Origin: Cognatishimia sp. F0-27 | GTDB taxonomy: Bacteria; Pseudomonadota; Alphaproteobacteria; Rhodobacterales; Rhodobacteraceae | Assembly (NCBI RefSeq): GCF_020667845.1 | Contig: NZ_JAFMPQ010000006.1 | Span: 62,001 to 126,000, forward strand | Direction: 5' to 3' | DNA: 64,000 bases | In this document: positions 33,247-43,050 of the stretch, piece by piece | How positions within the stretch are numbered: the stretch's first letter is position 1 | How the letters are laid out: every line of letters starts with the position of its first letter | Program-made: the position numbers and the translations under genes | The notes under the pieces: generated by a model | Database searches by the model: none | What the model was told of the DNA's origin: nothing | What the model saw: only the letters and a program-made list of their open reading frames with translations

Positions 33247-36200
33247 ATGAGCGCGATTGATTTCGTGATCCGTACCAGTGCGGGTTCACTTCAGAGTGGG
33301 TCCGTTGGTGGCGAGGATCAGAATTTTGTAATTCCGGCCGGGACCGGTAACGACATTTCTCTCAACATCGCGCAGGTCAACCTGCGCGGGTATGATCGAG
33401 CGGGAGAAGATCTGCTGATCACACTGGCCGATGGCCGGGTCATCGTGCTGCAGGGCTACTTCGCGATGGGTCCGGAAGGTGTCGCCAACGACCTGTATAT
33501 CAGCTCCGACGGCCTGCTTTTCGAAGTGGATCTCACCGGCGTCGACAGCGGCGCGATCTTTGCCCAGTATTCGCTTGCGGATGGAACCGGCGACAGCGGA
33601 AAATTCGGCGCCTTTGGCAAGCCGACCACGGGCGGGCCTCTGACCTTCAATGACGATCCGCATGTTCTCATGGGGGAGCCGGTCGACGATGTGTCGATGT
33701 TCGGCGGTGGTCTTCTTGGGCTTGGCGGTCTGGGTGCCGGAGCGGCGGGGCTTGCCGCAACCGGCGCGGTCATCGCGGGCATCGGAAGCGGCGGCGGCGA
33801 TGGCGGCGGCGGCGGAAACGGCTCTGGTGCCGGCAATAACGGCGGCTTCGGCTGGCGTGCGCCGACAGTGAACAACCCCGACGCGGATGACCGCATCGGT
33901 GGGGGTGACGACCCCTCCTGGACGATTTCCGGCACCGCGAATGAAGGCTCGGTCGTCGAGATGGAGATCGACGGCAGAACCCATACGGTCACGGCTGGCG
34001 AGGATAACACCTGGGAATTCGTGCTGATTGGCGATAATTTTCCCTCGGATGGCGATTATGACGATGTGGGCATCACGGTCACCGATCCAGATGGCACGGT
34101 GACGGATCTGACGGGGCCTTCGGTTGAAATCGATACGATCCCCCCGGTGCTCGAAGTGTATGGCGGCACGGTGTCTGTCGGAGATTTGTTCAACGCCGAG
34201 AGCTATACGAGCGGTGTGACGGTGTCCGGCACGTCTGAAATCGGCGCAACCGTGACGATCGTCATCGACACCTATACCGATACGGTCGTCGTGGGCGATG
34301 ATGGCACATGGTCCTTCACCATCAGCTCGGACGTGCTGATCGAAGGCGAGTATACCAGCGAGATCCAGATCACGGCCTCGGATGATTTCGGGAACACAAC
34401 GGTCGTCTCTGATCAGGTGCAAATCGACACGGTGCCGCATCCGATCACCATCGACGCGGTGACCGAGGACAATATCGTTGCCGCAGTGGAATCCAACAGC
34501 GGGTTCGAGATCACGGGCACGTCCACCGCGGGCGCCATCATTGTTGTGACACTGGGTGACGTGCTGACACAGGACGTGCTTGTGGCCGCAGACGGCACCT
34601 GGTCGCTCACCGTGGACGCCAACCTTCTGGTCTCCGGCGAGTACAACCTCGACATCACGGCGTCGACCACTGACATGGCGGGCAACCCGTCTTCGGTAAC
34701 ATCGACCTTCGCCGTGGACACCGAGGCCACCGTTTCGTTGACAAACGCGCCGTTGACCGGAGACGACATGATCTCGGCCACCGAGCTTGATGGCGGTCTC
34801 GTGCTGGAAGGCACCACGGAGATGGGATCCACCGTCACCGTGACCATTGAGGGTGTCACGCGCGAAGCGACAGTCAGCGCCGATGGCACATGGACCGTGA
34901 CCTTCGAAGCGACCGCGCTGAGCCAGGGCACCTATGCGACAAGCGCTGCGATCACGGCGATCGATGCGGTCGGTAACAGCACCACGATCACGCACAGCTT
35001 CTCCGTCGACACCGAGACAACGCTGACGATCACCGATGACGGTGGCGTGATCAATGCGGATATGCGCAACGCGGGCGTCGAGATCTCCGGGACCGGCGAA
35101 GCGGGCGCCACCGTGACACTGAATGTCGGCGATCAGAGCTTTGATGCCACTGTGAGCGCGTCTGGTACTTGGTCGGTCATGCTCCCGGCGGGCGCTTTGC
35201 CGGATGGCGAAACCAGCCAGTCCATGACAGCCGTTTCCACCGATGCGTATGGCAACACGGCCACGGCCAGCCACGTTGTTCAGATCGACACAATCACCGA
35301 TGTCACAGTAGACGCCGGCGATGGCGGCGGCGACAACGTCATCAACGCCGCCGAGCGGGCCGGGGGTCTGATGCTGGACGGCACGGCAGAACCCGGCGCC
35401 ACCGTCGAGGTGACGCTTGGCGATACAACGGTCTCCGCAACGGTCACCTCCACGGGCACATGGACCGCGTTTTTCGCGGCCGGTGCCCTGCCGGACGGCG
35501 AGGCGATGGCCGAGGTGGTTGCAGTGTCCACCGATGCCGCAGGCAACAGCGCGACCGCAACCGCGATGCTCGACATCGACACGATCGTGCGCAACTTCGC
35601 CGTAACCAGCACTCCGGGCGGCACCGATGGCGTGGTCAACGCAGAAGAGGCCGCCGCTGGCCTGACGCTCACCGGCACGGTCGAACAGGGTGGCTCCGTG
35701 CGCCTTGAGCTTGACGGCATCTCGGTGGATGCCGACGTGGCCGCAGATGGCGCGTGGACCGCGACATTCAGCGCGGATCAGCTGCCGAGCGGCGAACGCA
35801 GCGTGACGCTCACCGCTCATGCGACCGATGCGGCGGGCAACACCGACAGCCTGACCCAGTCGGTGATGATCGATACCGATGCCGGCATCCTGACCATCGA
35901 CCCGGAGCCCGTCGAAACCGATGACGTGGTCAATGCGGCCGAAGCCTCTGACGGGGTGGTTCTGACGGGCACGTCGAACCCGGGTCAGCTTGTCGATGTG
36001 ACCATGAACGGTGTCACGCATACGGTGCAGACAAACAGCGCGGGCCGCTGGGAGGCGCCTTTCGCGGCGTCCGAAATCGCACCCGGAACCTACACGGCCG
36101 ATATCTCGGCCACGATCACGGACAGCGCGGGCAACACCCTTCTGCGCACCGACAGTGTCGCCGTCGATACCGAGGTTCTGAATTTCGCGGTCTCCGGCGA

Positions 36201-37344
36201 TCCGGTCACGGCAGACAACGTGGTCAACGCGGTCGAACGGATGGGCGGCGTCACGCTGTCCGGCACCACCGAAGCCGGCGGCAGCACGGTCGAGCTTGTC
36301 ATCGGCAGCGAGGTGATCACCGCTACAGTCAACGCCGATGGCGACTGGAGCGCCGTCATCCCGGCATCCGCGATCCCGGAGGGCACCGGTGACGTGTCCG
36401 TGGCGGTCAAGACAGTCGACCCGGCCGGCAACCCTGCGGAAACGACGGCAGTGCTGGCCTACGATACGGAAGTCGAGATCCTCACGGGCAACCCGACAGG
36501 TGGCGACGACGGCGTGATCAACGCGGCAGAAGCCGCCGCCGGTCTCGTTCTGACGGGAGATGTGGAAGTCGGTTCTGCCGTTTCGGTCACTTTCGGCGGC
36601 ATGGCCCATGTGGCGAGTGTTGCCGCAGATGGAAGCTGGAGCGTCAATATCCCGCCGGAGGCGATCCCGGCTGGCGATCACGCACCGGAAGCGATCATCG
36701 AAGCCACCGACGCGGCAGGCAACGTGCGTGAAATCGTGCAACCCATCGCCATCGACACCGAAGCGCCAGGCACTCCGGCCTGGGTCGGCTACGGGCGGAA
36801 TACCGAAGGGGTCGACGAGATCCGCACCGAGATCACCGACGATACGGTCTATATCGGCCACGTGGTCGGCACGGACGCCGCGCCGTCCATCACGGAAGTG
36901 GCGTTGGAAAACTCGGTCGATATCGGCGCGCTCGATACCACGTATCACACCTTTGCAGAGGATGTGCCGGACGGCTCGCACCTTGTCCTGACCGCGACCG
37001 ACGCGGCGGGCAATACCTCGGGTGCCTATCTCGTGACAGACGATCCGGCGGGGTCCGAAGTCGAGATGAGTGACCAGTTGGCCTCGGCCCTGTCGTTGTT
37101 CCAGATCGAGACCATCGACCTGCAATTCGCGGAAGACAGCCATCTGACAATCACCGAAGCGCAGATCGCGGCGCTGTCGTCGAACAGCGACACCCTGATC
37201 GTCGAAGGCGGATCGGATGACAGCGTGACCATCACGGGCGCGACGCCACAAGGCTCCAACGGAGCGGGCTACAACGCCTTCTCGCTTGGGGATGCGACGG
37301 TTCTGATCGATGACGACATCACGCAGGTGAACCCGGTCGTGTAA
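33247..37344 (+). CDS. BapA-like surface adhesin with Ig-like repeats
   Basis: A 1365-residue very acidic protein. Residues 1-125 match the BapA prefix-like domain (NFVIPAGTGNDISLNIAQVN, then LQGYFAMGPEGVAND). A Gly-rich hydrophobic segment (about 155-205) follows. From about 224 to 1175 there are ten Ig-like repeats of about 95 residues, each with GTWS/GTWT-like beta turns and ending DTE or DTI. The C-terminal 190 residues contain a further domain and end in ATVLIDDDITQVNPVV, as in type I secretion substrates. There is no Sec signal and no RTX nonapeptide. The secretion genes follow directly. Probable role: cell-surface attachment and biofilm. Confidence 0.85.
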   Translation: MSAIDFVIRTSAGSLQSGSVGGEDQNFVIPAGTGNDISLNIAQVNLRGYDRAGEDLLITLADGRVIVLQGYFAMGPEGVANDLYISSDGLLFEVDLTGVDSGAIFAQYSLADGTGDSGKFGAFGKPTTGGPLTFNDDPHVLMGEPVDDVSMFGGGLLGLGGLGAGAAGLAATGAVIAGIGSGGGDGGGGGNGSGAGNNGGFGWRAPTVNNPDADDRIGGGDDPSWTISGTANEGSVVEMEIDGRTHTVTAGEDNTWEFVLIGDNFPSDGDYDDVGITVTDPDGTVTDLTGPSVEIDTIPPVLEVYGGTVSVGDLFNAESYTSGVTVSGTSEIGATVTIVIDTYTDTVVVGDDGTWSFTISSDVLIEGEYTSEIQITASDDFGNTTVVSDQVQIDTVPHPITIDAVTEDNIVAAVESNSGFEITGTSTAGAIIVVTLGDVLTQDVLVAADGTWSLTVDANLLVSGEYNLDITASTTDMAGNPSSVTSTFAVDTEATVSLTNAPLTGDDMISATELDGGLVLEGTTEMGSTVTVTIEGVTREATVSADGTWTVTFEATALSQGTYATSAAITAIDAVGNSTTITHSFSVDTETTLTITDDGGVINADMRNAGVEISGTGEAGATVTLNVGDQSFDATVSASGTWSVMLPAGALPDGETSQSMTAVSTDAYGNTATASHVVQIDTITDVTVDAGDGGGDNVINAAERAGGLMLDGTAEPGATVEVTLGDTTVSATVTSTGTWTAFFAAGALPDGEAMAEVVAVSTDAAGNSATATAMLDIDTIVRNFAVTSTPGGTDGVVNAEEAAAGLTLTGTVEQGGSVRLELDGISVDADVAADGAWTATFSADQLPSGERSVTLTAHATDAAGNTDSLTQSVMIDTDAGILTIDPEPVETDDVVNAAEASDGVVLTGTSNPGQLVDVTMNGVTHTVQTNSAGRWEAPFAASEIAPGTYTADISATITDSAGNTLLRTDSVAVDTEVLNFAVSGDPVTADNVVNAVERMGGVTLSGTTEAGGSTVELVIGSEVITATVNADGDWSAVIPASAIPEGTGDVSVAVKTVDPAGNPAETTAVLAYDTEVEILTGNPTGGDDGVINAAEAAAGLVLTGDVEVGSAVSVTFGGMAHVASVAADGSWSVNIPPEAIPAGDHAPEAIIEATDAAGNVREIVQPIAIDTEAPGTPAWVGYGRNTEGVDEIRTEITDDTVYIGHVVGTDAAPSITEVALENSVDIGALDTTYHTFAEDVPDGSHLVLTATDAAGNTSGAYLVTDDPAGSEVEMSDQLASALSLFQIETIDLQFAEDSHLTITEAQIAALSSNSDTLIVEGGSDDSVTITGATPQGSNGAGYNAFSLGDATVLIDDDITQVNPVV
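33919..36770 (+). repeat. About ten tandem Ig-like repeat units inside the adhesin
   Basis: Units of roughly 285-300 bases encode VNAAE..GLVLTGT-like starts, a central ADGTWS turn and TDAAGN..DTE ends. Later units (6-10) are more alike than earlier ones, which suggests expansion at the 3' part. Protein-level repetition is clear; DNA identity between neighbours is moderate. Confidence 0.8.
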
Positions 37345-37361
37345 CCGCACAGAAGACTGAT

Positions 37362-37389
37362 CGGCCCGATGCAATTCCGTGTCGGGCCG
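37362..37389 (+). terminator. Hairpin between adhesin and secretion genes
   Basis: An 8-bp stem (CGGCCCGA/TCGGGCCG) with 12-base loop, 17 bases after the adhesin stop, without T-run. It may be a partial terminator or protect the adhesin mRNA, allowing more adhesin than transporter. Confidence 0.4.
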
Positions 37390-37458
37390 GGCTCGGAGCC
37401 GCCGGTCAAGAGCGGCCCGAAAAGACACGAAAACAAGACCCTGAAGCGGGGCGGTGTA

Positions 37459-38832
37459 ATGAAGGCAGGCAGGACTGCATGGGGCGTGGTGGCAATACTG
37501 GCACTGCTGCCCGGCTGCATGAAGACCAGCGGACTGACTGAGTCCGCCGCGCGCTTCCTTGACGGCGGCAACCCTGCGGATGCAGCCGCACAAGAGACAG
37601 CTTCCCCCGATACCGCAGTGGATCCGGTCGTGGCCCGCGCGTCCGGCGGTGCACCGGTAAACGACCACAACCTGCGCAACGCGGGCGATGTCTCGCCGGT
37701 GATCGCCGCCCTGCAACACCGCGACAGCGCCATTGCGCCGGGCACGCCCTATGCCAAGGTGGCCGATGCCGTCATGGCCTCCGATACGCGTGTCGCGGCG
37801 GCGGAATTGCGTGTTGCGCAGCTGCGGGCGGAGGCGGCAAAGCGAAACTGGCTGCCGCGGATCGGGCCGCGGATCTCTCTCAACTCGCTGGGGGATTTCG
37901 TCACTGACCTGTTCATTCAACAGGTGCTGTTCGACAATGGCCGCAAAAAGGCCGAACGCGATCTGGCCAAGGCCAATGTCGAGCTTGCAGCGGTGGCGCT
38001 GGTCGAAGACGGAAACAAGCGGGTCTATGAGGCACTCGATCTTTACCTGACAGCACAACAGCAAACCGCGCTGGCCCGTCATCTCTCCGGGGCGGGCGCA
38101 GAGATGGCGCAGTTCGAACATGTGATGCGGCGACGGGTCGAGGGCGGCGTTTCAGACATGTCTGACCTCAACATCCTGCGTCAGAAAACCGCCTCCATCC
38201 GCGCACGCATGACCGAGGCACAGGAAGCGGCACAGACCGCGATGGCGGAATTGAACGCCATGGCGGGGTGGTCGCTCAACGATGTCAGCGGTCTTGGCGG
38301 GCTCAGCGGACCGACGGGCGCACGCGCGCTCGGCGTTCTGCGCGCAGAGGTCGAGCGCGATATCCATCTGGCCGAGGCGCGGATCGCACGCGCCAGCCAT
38401 TTGCCCGGTCTGACCGCAACGGCTTCGACGGATGGCACATCGGGTCTTGAAGTCACCACGGACCAGCTGTTCGGCTTCGGAACCGGGGCGGCGCTGTCGG
38501 CCCTGGAGGCGGGAAAAGAGGCCGCCGAACGCAAGATCGGTGAGGCTGCGGAGCGCGCCGCACGGCAGCGGGCCTCTGCGGAGCGCCAGCAAACCGCTTT
38601 CCAACGGCAAGCCAAGGAGGCCAGCGTGCTGCGCAAGCAGGCAAAGGCCAATCTCGACCTCTTCCGCCGCCAATACGAGGGTGGGCAGCGTCAGGTGATG
38701 GATGTGGTTGGCACCTATGAGACCTACGCCACGGCGTTGGAGACCGAAATCGAATTGAAATACAAGGCCGCCCGCGCTGCTCTGAGCCTCGCTCGGATCG
38801 AGGGCAGCCTCGCGGAGGGGGCAAGGATTTGA
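37459..38832 (+). CDS. TolC-family outer membrane lipoprotein of a type I secretion system
   Basis: A 457-residue outer membrane factor. The lipobox LLPGC puts the acylated cysteine at residue 20. Long helical hairpins rich in Ala, Glu and Arg follow, with NWLPRIGPRISLNSLG in the barrel part and GQRQVMDVVGTYETYATALETEIE near the end. It forms the outer membrane channel for the adhesin. The start at 37459 is chosen because the lipobox comes at the right distance; the frame is open upstream. Its stop overlaps the next start (ATTTGA). Confidence 0.82.
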   Translation: MKAGRTAWGVVAILALLPGCMKTSGLTESAARFLDGGNPADAAAQETASPDTAVDPVVARASGGAPVNDHNLRNAGDVSPVIAALQHRDSAIAPGTPYAKVADAVMASDTRVAAAELRVAQLRAEAAKRNWLPRIGPRISLNSLGDFVTDLFIQQVLFDNGRKKAERDLAKANVELAAVALVEDGNKRVYEALDLYLTAQQQTALARHLSGAGAEMAQFEHVMRRRVEGGVSDMSDLNILRQKTASIRARMTEAQEAAQTAMAELNAMAGWSLNDVSGLGGLSGPTGARALGVLRAEVERDIHLAEARIARASHLPGLTATASTDGTSGLEVTTDQLFGFGTGAALSALEAGKEAAERKIGEAAERAARQRASAERQQTAFQRQAKEASVLRKQAKANLDLFRRQYEGGQRQVMDVVGTYETYATALETEIELKYKAARAALSLARIEGSLAEGARI

Positions 38833-41105
38833 GCGACGCGGGTGGGATCAACGGATTGTTCGGGCAGAACATAAAGGCGCAGCTGCGTGGCGGTCTGGCA
38901 GTGGCCGGCCAGAAGGGCCGAGCCATCCTGCGCGCTGTCCCCGCGCCAACTCAGGCACCGGCCAACAAGCCCGGTCGTGTCTCCAGCGAATTGCAGGGCC
39001 GTATCGCGCGGCGGGTCGATGCCATTTCGGTGCTTGCCGGGCGCCTTGGTGTGACCGCGCGCAAGGCGGATGTTTCCGAGGCGCTTCTCAAGCATATGGA
39101 CCATGATGAGCGGATCGGCATCGACGCGCTGCGTGCCGCATGTGAGGCCGCGGGTCTCAACGCCGAGATCGAATCCGCCGACCTGCTGCGTCCGGACCAC
39201 TGGCCGGCGCTGGCCCTCATGCGCGGTGGACAGGCCGTCCTCGTGCTGTCGCAGAACACCGACGGTGTGACCGTCTATGATGCGGAAGCGCCAGACCGGC
39301 GCACCGATGTGCCGATGAAGGAATTCGGCCCCTATTTTGCAGGCGCTCTTGTGCGTGTCGAGGCACCGATCGCGGTGCTGTCCGACAGCCACACCGATGC
39401 GCAGGCAGAGGGGCATTGGTTCTGGGGGTCTTTTGCGAAATTCCGTCGGCATTTCGCGGAGGTGGCGCTTGGTTCCTTTGTTGCGAACCTTCTTGCAGTC
39501 TCGGTCGCGCTGTTTTCCCTGCAGGTCTATGACCGGGTGATCCCGCATCAATCGGAGGCAACGCTGTGGGTGCTGGCCATTGGCGCGGCTCTGGCGCTGA
39601 TGCTCGAAGGGTTTCTCAAGATTGCACGCGCACAGCTTCTTGACGGGACAGGCCGTCAGATCGAGCTGGGCGTGCAGCAGACCTTGATGAACAGACTGCT
39701 TGGCATGCGGTCCGACCTCAAGGATCGCTCGCCCTCGCAGCTTTTTGCCGCGATGCGCGAATTCGGGTCGGTCCGCGAATTCTTCACGGCCTCCACGGTG
39801 GGGGCGCTGGCGGACATTCCGTTCATCTTCCTGTTTCTTGCGTTGGTCTGGTCAATCGCGGGCTCGGTTGTCTGGGTGCTGGTGGCCGGGGCCGTTCTGA
39901 TGGTGATCCCCGGCTTCCTGTTGCAGAAGAAGATGATCCGTCTCACGCAGGAGATGCAGGGCGCCTCGACCCGGCAATCGCGCCTTCTTCAGGAGACCGT
40001 GACCGAGTTGGACACGATCAAGACGCAACGCGCCGAGGACCGTTTCGCCCGGCTCTGGGAAGAGCTCACAACCGTGCAGGCGGTCAAGGCTTCGTCGCAG
40101 CGCAAGCTCGCGGCCGCGTTGATGTTCTGGAGCCAGGGCGTGCAGCAAGCGACCTATGTGGGCGCCGTGATCATGGGGACGTATCTCGTCTTTGCCGGGG
40201 AGTTCACCGTCGGGTCGATCATCGCGGTGGGCATCCTGACATCGCGCACGCTGGCGCCGCTGACACAGCTTTCCGGCATCATGGCGCGCTGGGGCAACGT
40301 CAAATCCGCGCTTGATGCGCTGGACGGGATTGCGCAGGTCGAACAGGATCGGTCCGCCGCGCGCACGTATTTGCGGCGTGACCGGCTCGAAGGGCATTAC
40401 GCCCTGCGCGATGTGACCTTCCGATACGACCCTGAGGGCGCAGCCGTGCTCGACCTGTCGGGTCTTGCGATCAAGCCGGGACAGGTTCTTGCGGTCCTTG
40501 GATCCAACGGATCCGGCAAATCGACCTTCCTCAAGCTGCTGTCGGGGCTCTACACGCCGTCCACGGGGCAGATCCTTCTCGACGGGGCGGAGATGGCCCA
40601 GATCGAACCGCGGGATTTGCGCCGTTCCATCGGCTATCTGGGGCAGGACGTCCGGCTGTTCCATGGGACCCTGCGCGAGAACCTCAACCTGAGCCTGTTG
40701 GAGCGTGACGACGACCGGATCTTCGAGGCGCTCGATTTTGCCGGTCTCGGCCAGTTCGTGAAGGGCCATCCCAAGGGGCTCGACCTGCCAATCTCGGATG
40801 GCGGCGAGGGTTTGTCGGTCGGACAGAGGCAGTCCATCGGATGGGCACGCCTGTGGCTGCAGGATCCCGATATCTGTCTTCTCGACGAGCCGACCGCGGC
40901 GCTTGACCAGACCTTGGAAAAGACACTCATGTCGCGCCTGGAGCATTGGCTGAAGGGGCGCACTGCGGTGATTGCAACGCACCGCGTGCCGATCCTTGCA
41001 TTGGCGGATCGGACGATGATCCTTGCCAATGGCCGTATGGCTGTCGACGGGCCGCGCGATCAGGTCCTTGACCATTTGCGCGGACGGGGAACAGGGACAC
41101 GGTAA
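38829..41105 (+). CDS. Type I secretion ABC transporter (LapB-like)
   Basis: A 758-residue fused permease-ATPase. It starts at a TTG that overlaps the tolC stop, with GAGGGGG upstream. Residues 60-185 form a C39-like domain without the catalytic cysteine, typical of transporters for large adhesins. The membrane part spans about 200-470. The ATPase shows Walker A GSNGSGKST (near 560), signature LSVGQRQS and Walker B ICLLDEPTA. It recognises the adhesin C terminus and drives export through the TolC-like channel. Confidence 0.9.
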   Translation: MSDAGGINGLFGQNIKAQLRGGLAVAGQKGRAILRAVPAPTQAPANKPGRVSSELQGRIARRVDAISVLAGRLGVTARKADVSEALLKHMDHDERIGIDALRAACEAAGLNAEIESADLLRPDHWPALALMRGGQAVLVLSQNTDGVTVYDAEAPDRRTDVPMKEFGPYFAGALVRVEAPIAVLSDSHTDAQAEGHWFWGSFAKFRRHFAEVALGSFVANLLAVSVALFSLQVYDRVIPHQSEATLWVLAIGAALALMLEGFLKIARAQLLDGTGRQIELGVQQTLMNRLLGMRSDLKDRSPSQLFAAMREFGSVREFFTASTVGALADIPFIFLFLALVWSIAGSVVWVLVAGAVLMVIPGFLLQKKMIRLTQEMQGASTRQSRLLQETVTELDTIKTQRAEDRFARLWEELTTVQAVKASSQRKLAAALMFWSQGVQQATYVGAVIMGTYLVFAGEFTVGSIIAVGILTSRTLAPLTQLSGIMARWGNVKSALDALDGIAQVEQDRSAARTYLRRDRLEGHYALRDVTFRYDPEGAAVLDLSGLAIKPGQVLAVLGSNGSGKSTFLKLLSGLYTPSTGQILLDGAEMAQIEPRDLRRSIGYLGQDVRLFHGTLRENLNLSLLERDDDRIFEALDFAGLGQFVKGHPKGLDLPISDGGEGLSVGQRQSIGWARLWLQDPDICLLDEPTAALDQTLEKTLMSRLEHWLKGRTAVIATHRVPILALADRTMILANGRMAVDGPRDQVLDHLRGRGTGTR

Positions 41106-42286
41106 TGGCAGTGAGCTCGACCTCCCTGGCCGGACAGGCCAAAGCCGATCTGCGCGGGCCGTCAAAGATCATTTGGCTCGTGGCTGCGGCGGTCTGGATT
41201 TTCGTGCTTTGGGCGAGCTTTGCCTTCGTGGACGAGATCGTGCGTGGTGAGGGCGAGATCATTTCTTCGTCGCGCCCCCAGATCATTCAGAACCTCGAAG
41301 GCGGCATCCTGACCGAACTTGCCGTGAAGGAAGGGGACGAGGTGATGCGTGGCGAGGTGCTGGCGCGGCTGCACGGCACGCAATTCCGCTCGTCGGTCGA
41401 CGATCTCGAAGATCAGATCGCAGCCCTTGAAATCAGGCGTCTTCGGCTCGAGGCGGAGCTTGCGGGTCAGGACACGTTTGAGACGCCTCCCGATCTGGCA
41501 CAGCGCAGCCCGGAAATCGTGGCGTCCGAGCGCGCCCTTCTCGCGGCGCGACAGCTCGATTTCCTGTCACGGCGCGATGGCGCACGGCGTATTCTGAACC
41601 AGGCGGCGCAGGAAAAGGCACTGATGGAGGATCTGCTCGACGAGAAGGTTGTCGCATTGATCGAGGTGACACGGGCGCGCAAGGCTCATGCGGATGCTCT
41701 TAAGGCCTATGAAGAGGTGGTGACCCGTGTCGAGCTTGACCGTGCAGAAGCGTATTCCGATACGCTCAAGGAGCTTGCGACGCTGCGGCAGAACCTCAAG
41801 GCCAGCCAGGACCAGCTCGACCGGACCATTCTGACTGCACCCATGAACGGGATCATCAACGGTCTGACGGTCACCACAATCGGAGGGGTGGTGCGGCCCG
41901 GTCAGGAAATCATGCAGATCATCCCGATCGACGAAGACCTGTATGTCGAGGCCCGTGTCGCGCCCGAAAACATCGCCAACATCCGTCCCGGACAAACGGC
42001 GACGATCAAGCTGTCGGCTTATGATTACACGATCTATGGCACGCTCAAAGGCATCGTGACGGTGATCTCCGCCGATACGGTCGAAGATGAACGCCGCCCG
42101 GATGCGCCGCCACATTACAAGGTCACCGTGCGCGTGGACATGGACAACCTTGAAGAGCGCCAGCGCAACATCGAAATCCGTCCCGGCATGATGGCGCAAA
42201 CAGAGCTGCACACCGGGCGCAAGACGGTTCTGCAATATCTCCTCAAACCACTCTACAAATCGCGCGAGGCGTTTCGCGAGCCCTGA
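41105..42286 (+). CDS. HlyD-family membrane fusion protein (LapC-like)
   Basis: A 393-residue adaptor. One membrane helix at about 20-42 (IIWLVAAAVWIFVLWASFAFV), then the lipoyl-like half (EGEIISSSRPQIIQNLEGGILTELAVKEGD cut in blocks), a long coiled coil (about 100-230) and the C-terminal beta domain ending RPGMMAQTELHTGRKTVLQYLLKPL. It joins the ABC transporter to the TolC-like channel. ATG overlaps the transporter stop (TAATG). Last gene of the secretion operon. Confidence 0.9.
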   Translation: MAVSSTSLAGQAKADLRGPSKIIWLVAAAVWIFVLWASFAFVDEIVRGEGEIISSSRPQIIQNLEGGILTELAVKEGDEVMRGEVLARLHGTQFRSSVDDLEDQIAALEIRRLRLEAELAGQDTFETPPDLAQRSPEIVASERALLAARQLDFLSRRDGARRILNQAAQEKALMEDLLDEKVVALIEVTRARKAHADALKAYEEVVTRVELDRAEAYSDTLKELATLRQNLKASQDQLDRTILTAPMNGIINGLTVTTIGGVVRPGQEIMQIIPIDEDLYVEARVAPENIANIRPGQTATIKLSAYDYTIYGTLKGIVTVISADTVEDERRPDAPPHYKVTVRVDMDNLEERQRNIEIRPGMMAQTELHTGRKTVLQYLLKPLYKSREAFREP

Positions 42287-42606
42287 TCAACGGCGCGCTT
42301 TTGGCCGCCGAGTTCTGGTCGGTGAAGTAATCGAGCAGTGCTGCATGAGCCGGCCGGATCGGGCATCGCCCTTGCGTTCGCTGTGCCAAGCGCGGGCAGG
42401 TTTGGCACAGGCCTCACACCGGGAACCGATCAGCGTGTCTTTCGCCTTTGAGCGTGCTCTCAAAGATGATGGCGCAAGGCACATGGCCGCAGTGGTTTTG
42501 CGACGGCATTGGGCTTTCCCGATCCAATATCCTCGCGAAACCGGGCGCAGAGAACCAACAGCCCGGTTTTTGCCGCCATTCAGGGCGAAGGCCACGGCCC
42601 GAGGCT
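42287..42606. other. Gap between secretion operon and dtd
   Basis: About 320 bases. Minus-strand frame 42287-42595 encodes 102 Arg/Lys/Cys-containing residues with one CEAC motif but no family match; I do not call it a gene. No convincing terminator was found. Confidence 0.4.
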
Positions 42607-43050
42607 TCAGCCTTCGCTATCGATCCAGATCGTCACCGGCCCATCGTTGACAAGGTGTACTTGCATATCTGCGCCAAACCGCCCCGTGGCGACAGGGATC
42701 CCAAGCGTTTGCAGCGCCTCGGCGAACGAAAGGTAAAGACGCTCGCCGTCGTCGGGCGGTGCCGCAGCGGAGAACCCCGGGCGATTGCCGCGCCGGGTGT
42801 CTGCGGCGAGCGTGAACTGGCTGACCACAAGCGCAGAGCCGCCCGTGTCGACGAGCGAGCGGTTCATCCGCCCATCCTCATCCTTGAAGATCCGCAGCTT
42901 GGCGATTTTTGAGGCCAGCCTCTCTACGGTGTCGTCCTTGTCACCACCCATGGCACAGACGAGGACAAGCAGCCCCGGCCCAATCGCGCCGACCGTCTCA
43001 CCCGCGATGTCGACACGCGCCTGTGTAACCCGCTGGACCAGTGCTCTCAA
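42607..43050 (-). CDS. dtd: D-aminoacyl-tRNA deacylase
   Basis: A 147-residue enzyme that removes D-amino acids (and glycine from tRNA-Ala) from mischarged tRNA. The two signature blocks are intact: [17 protein letters not shown] around residue 78-94 and NDGPVTIWI near the C terminus (cross-subunit Gly-cisPro motif). The start is a TTG that overlaps the stop of the kinase gene (TTGA), giving the normal MRALVQRV N terminus. Translation is probably coupled to the kinase. Confidence 0.93.
   Translation of the reverse strand: MRALVQRVTQARVDIAGETVGAIGPGLLVLVCAMGGDKDDTVERLASKIAKLRIFKDEDGRMNRSLVDTGGSALVVSQFTLAADTRRGNRPGFSAAAPPDDGERLYLSFAEALQTLGIPVATGRFGADMQVHLVNDGPVTIWIDSEG

Noticed and set aside
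33286-38121. Open frame of 1611 codons on the minus strand across the adhesin and tolC genes
   Set aside because: It is antisense to two clear genes; His/Arg/Asp-rich translation has no domain. Long antisense frames are expected from strong GC bias at third positions in a repetitive gene.
42287-42595. 102-codon minus-strand frame with a CEAC motif
   Set aside because: Only one Cys pair, very basic composition, no Shine-Dalgarno. A gene relic cannot be excluded but is not supported.
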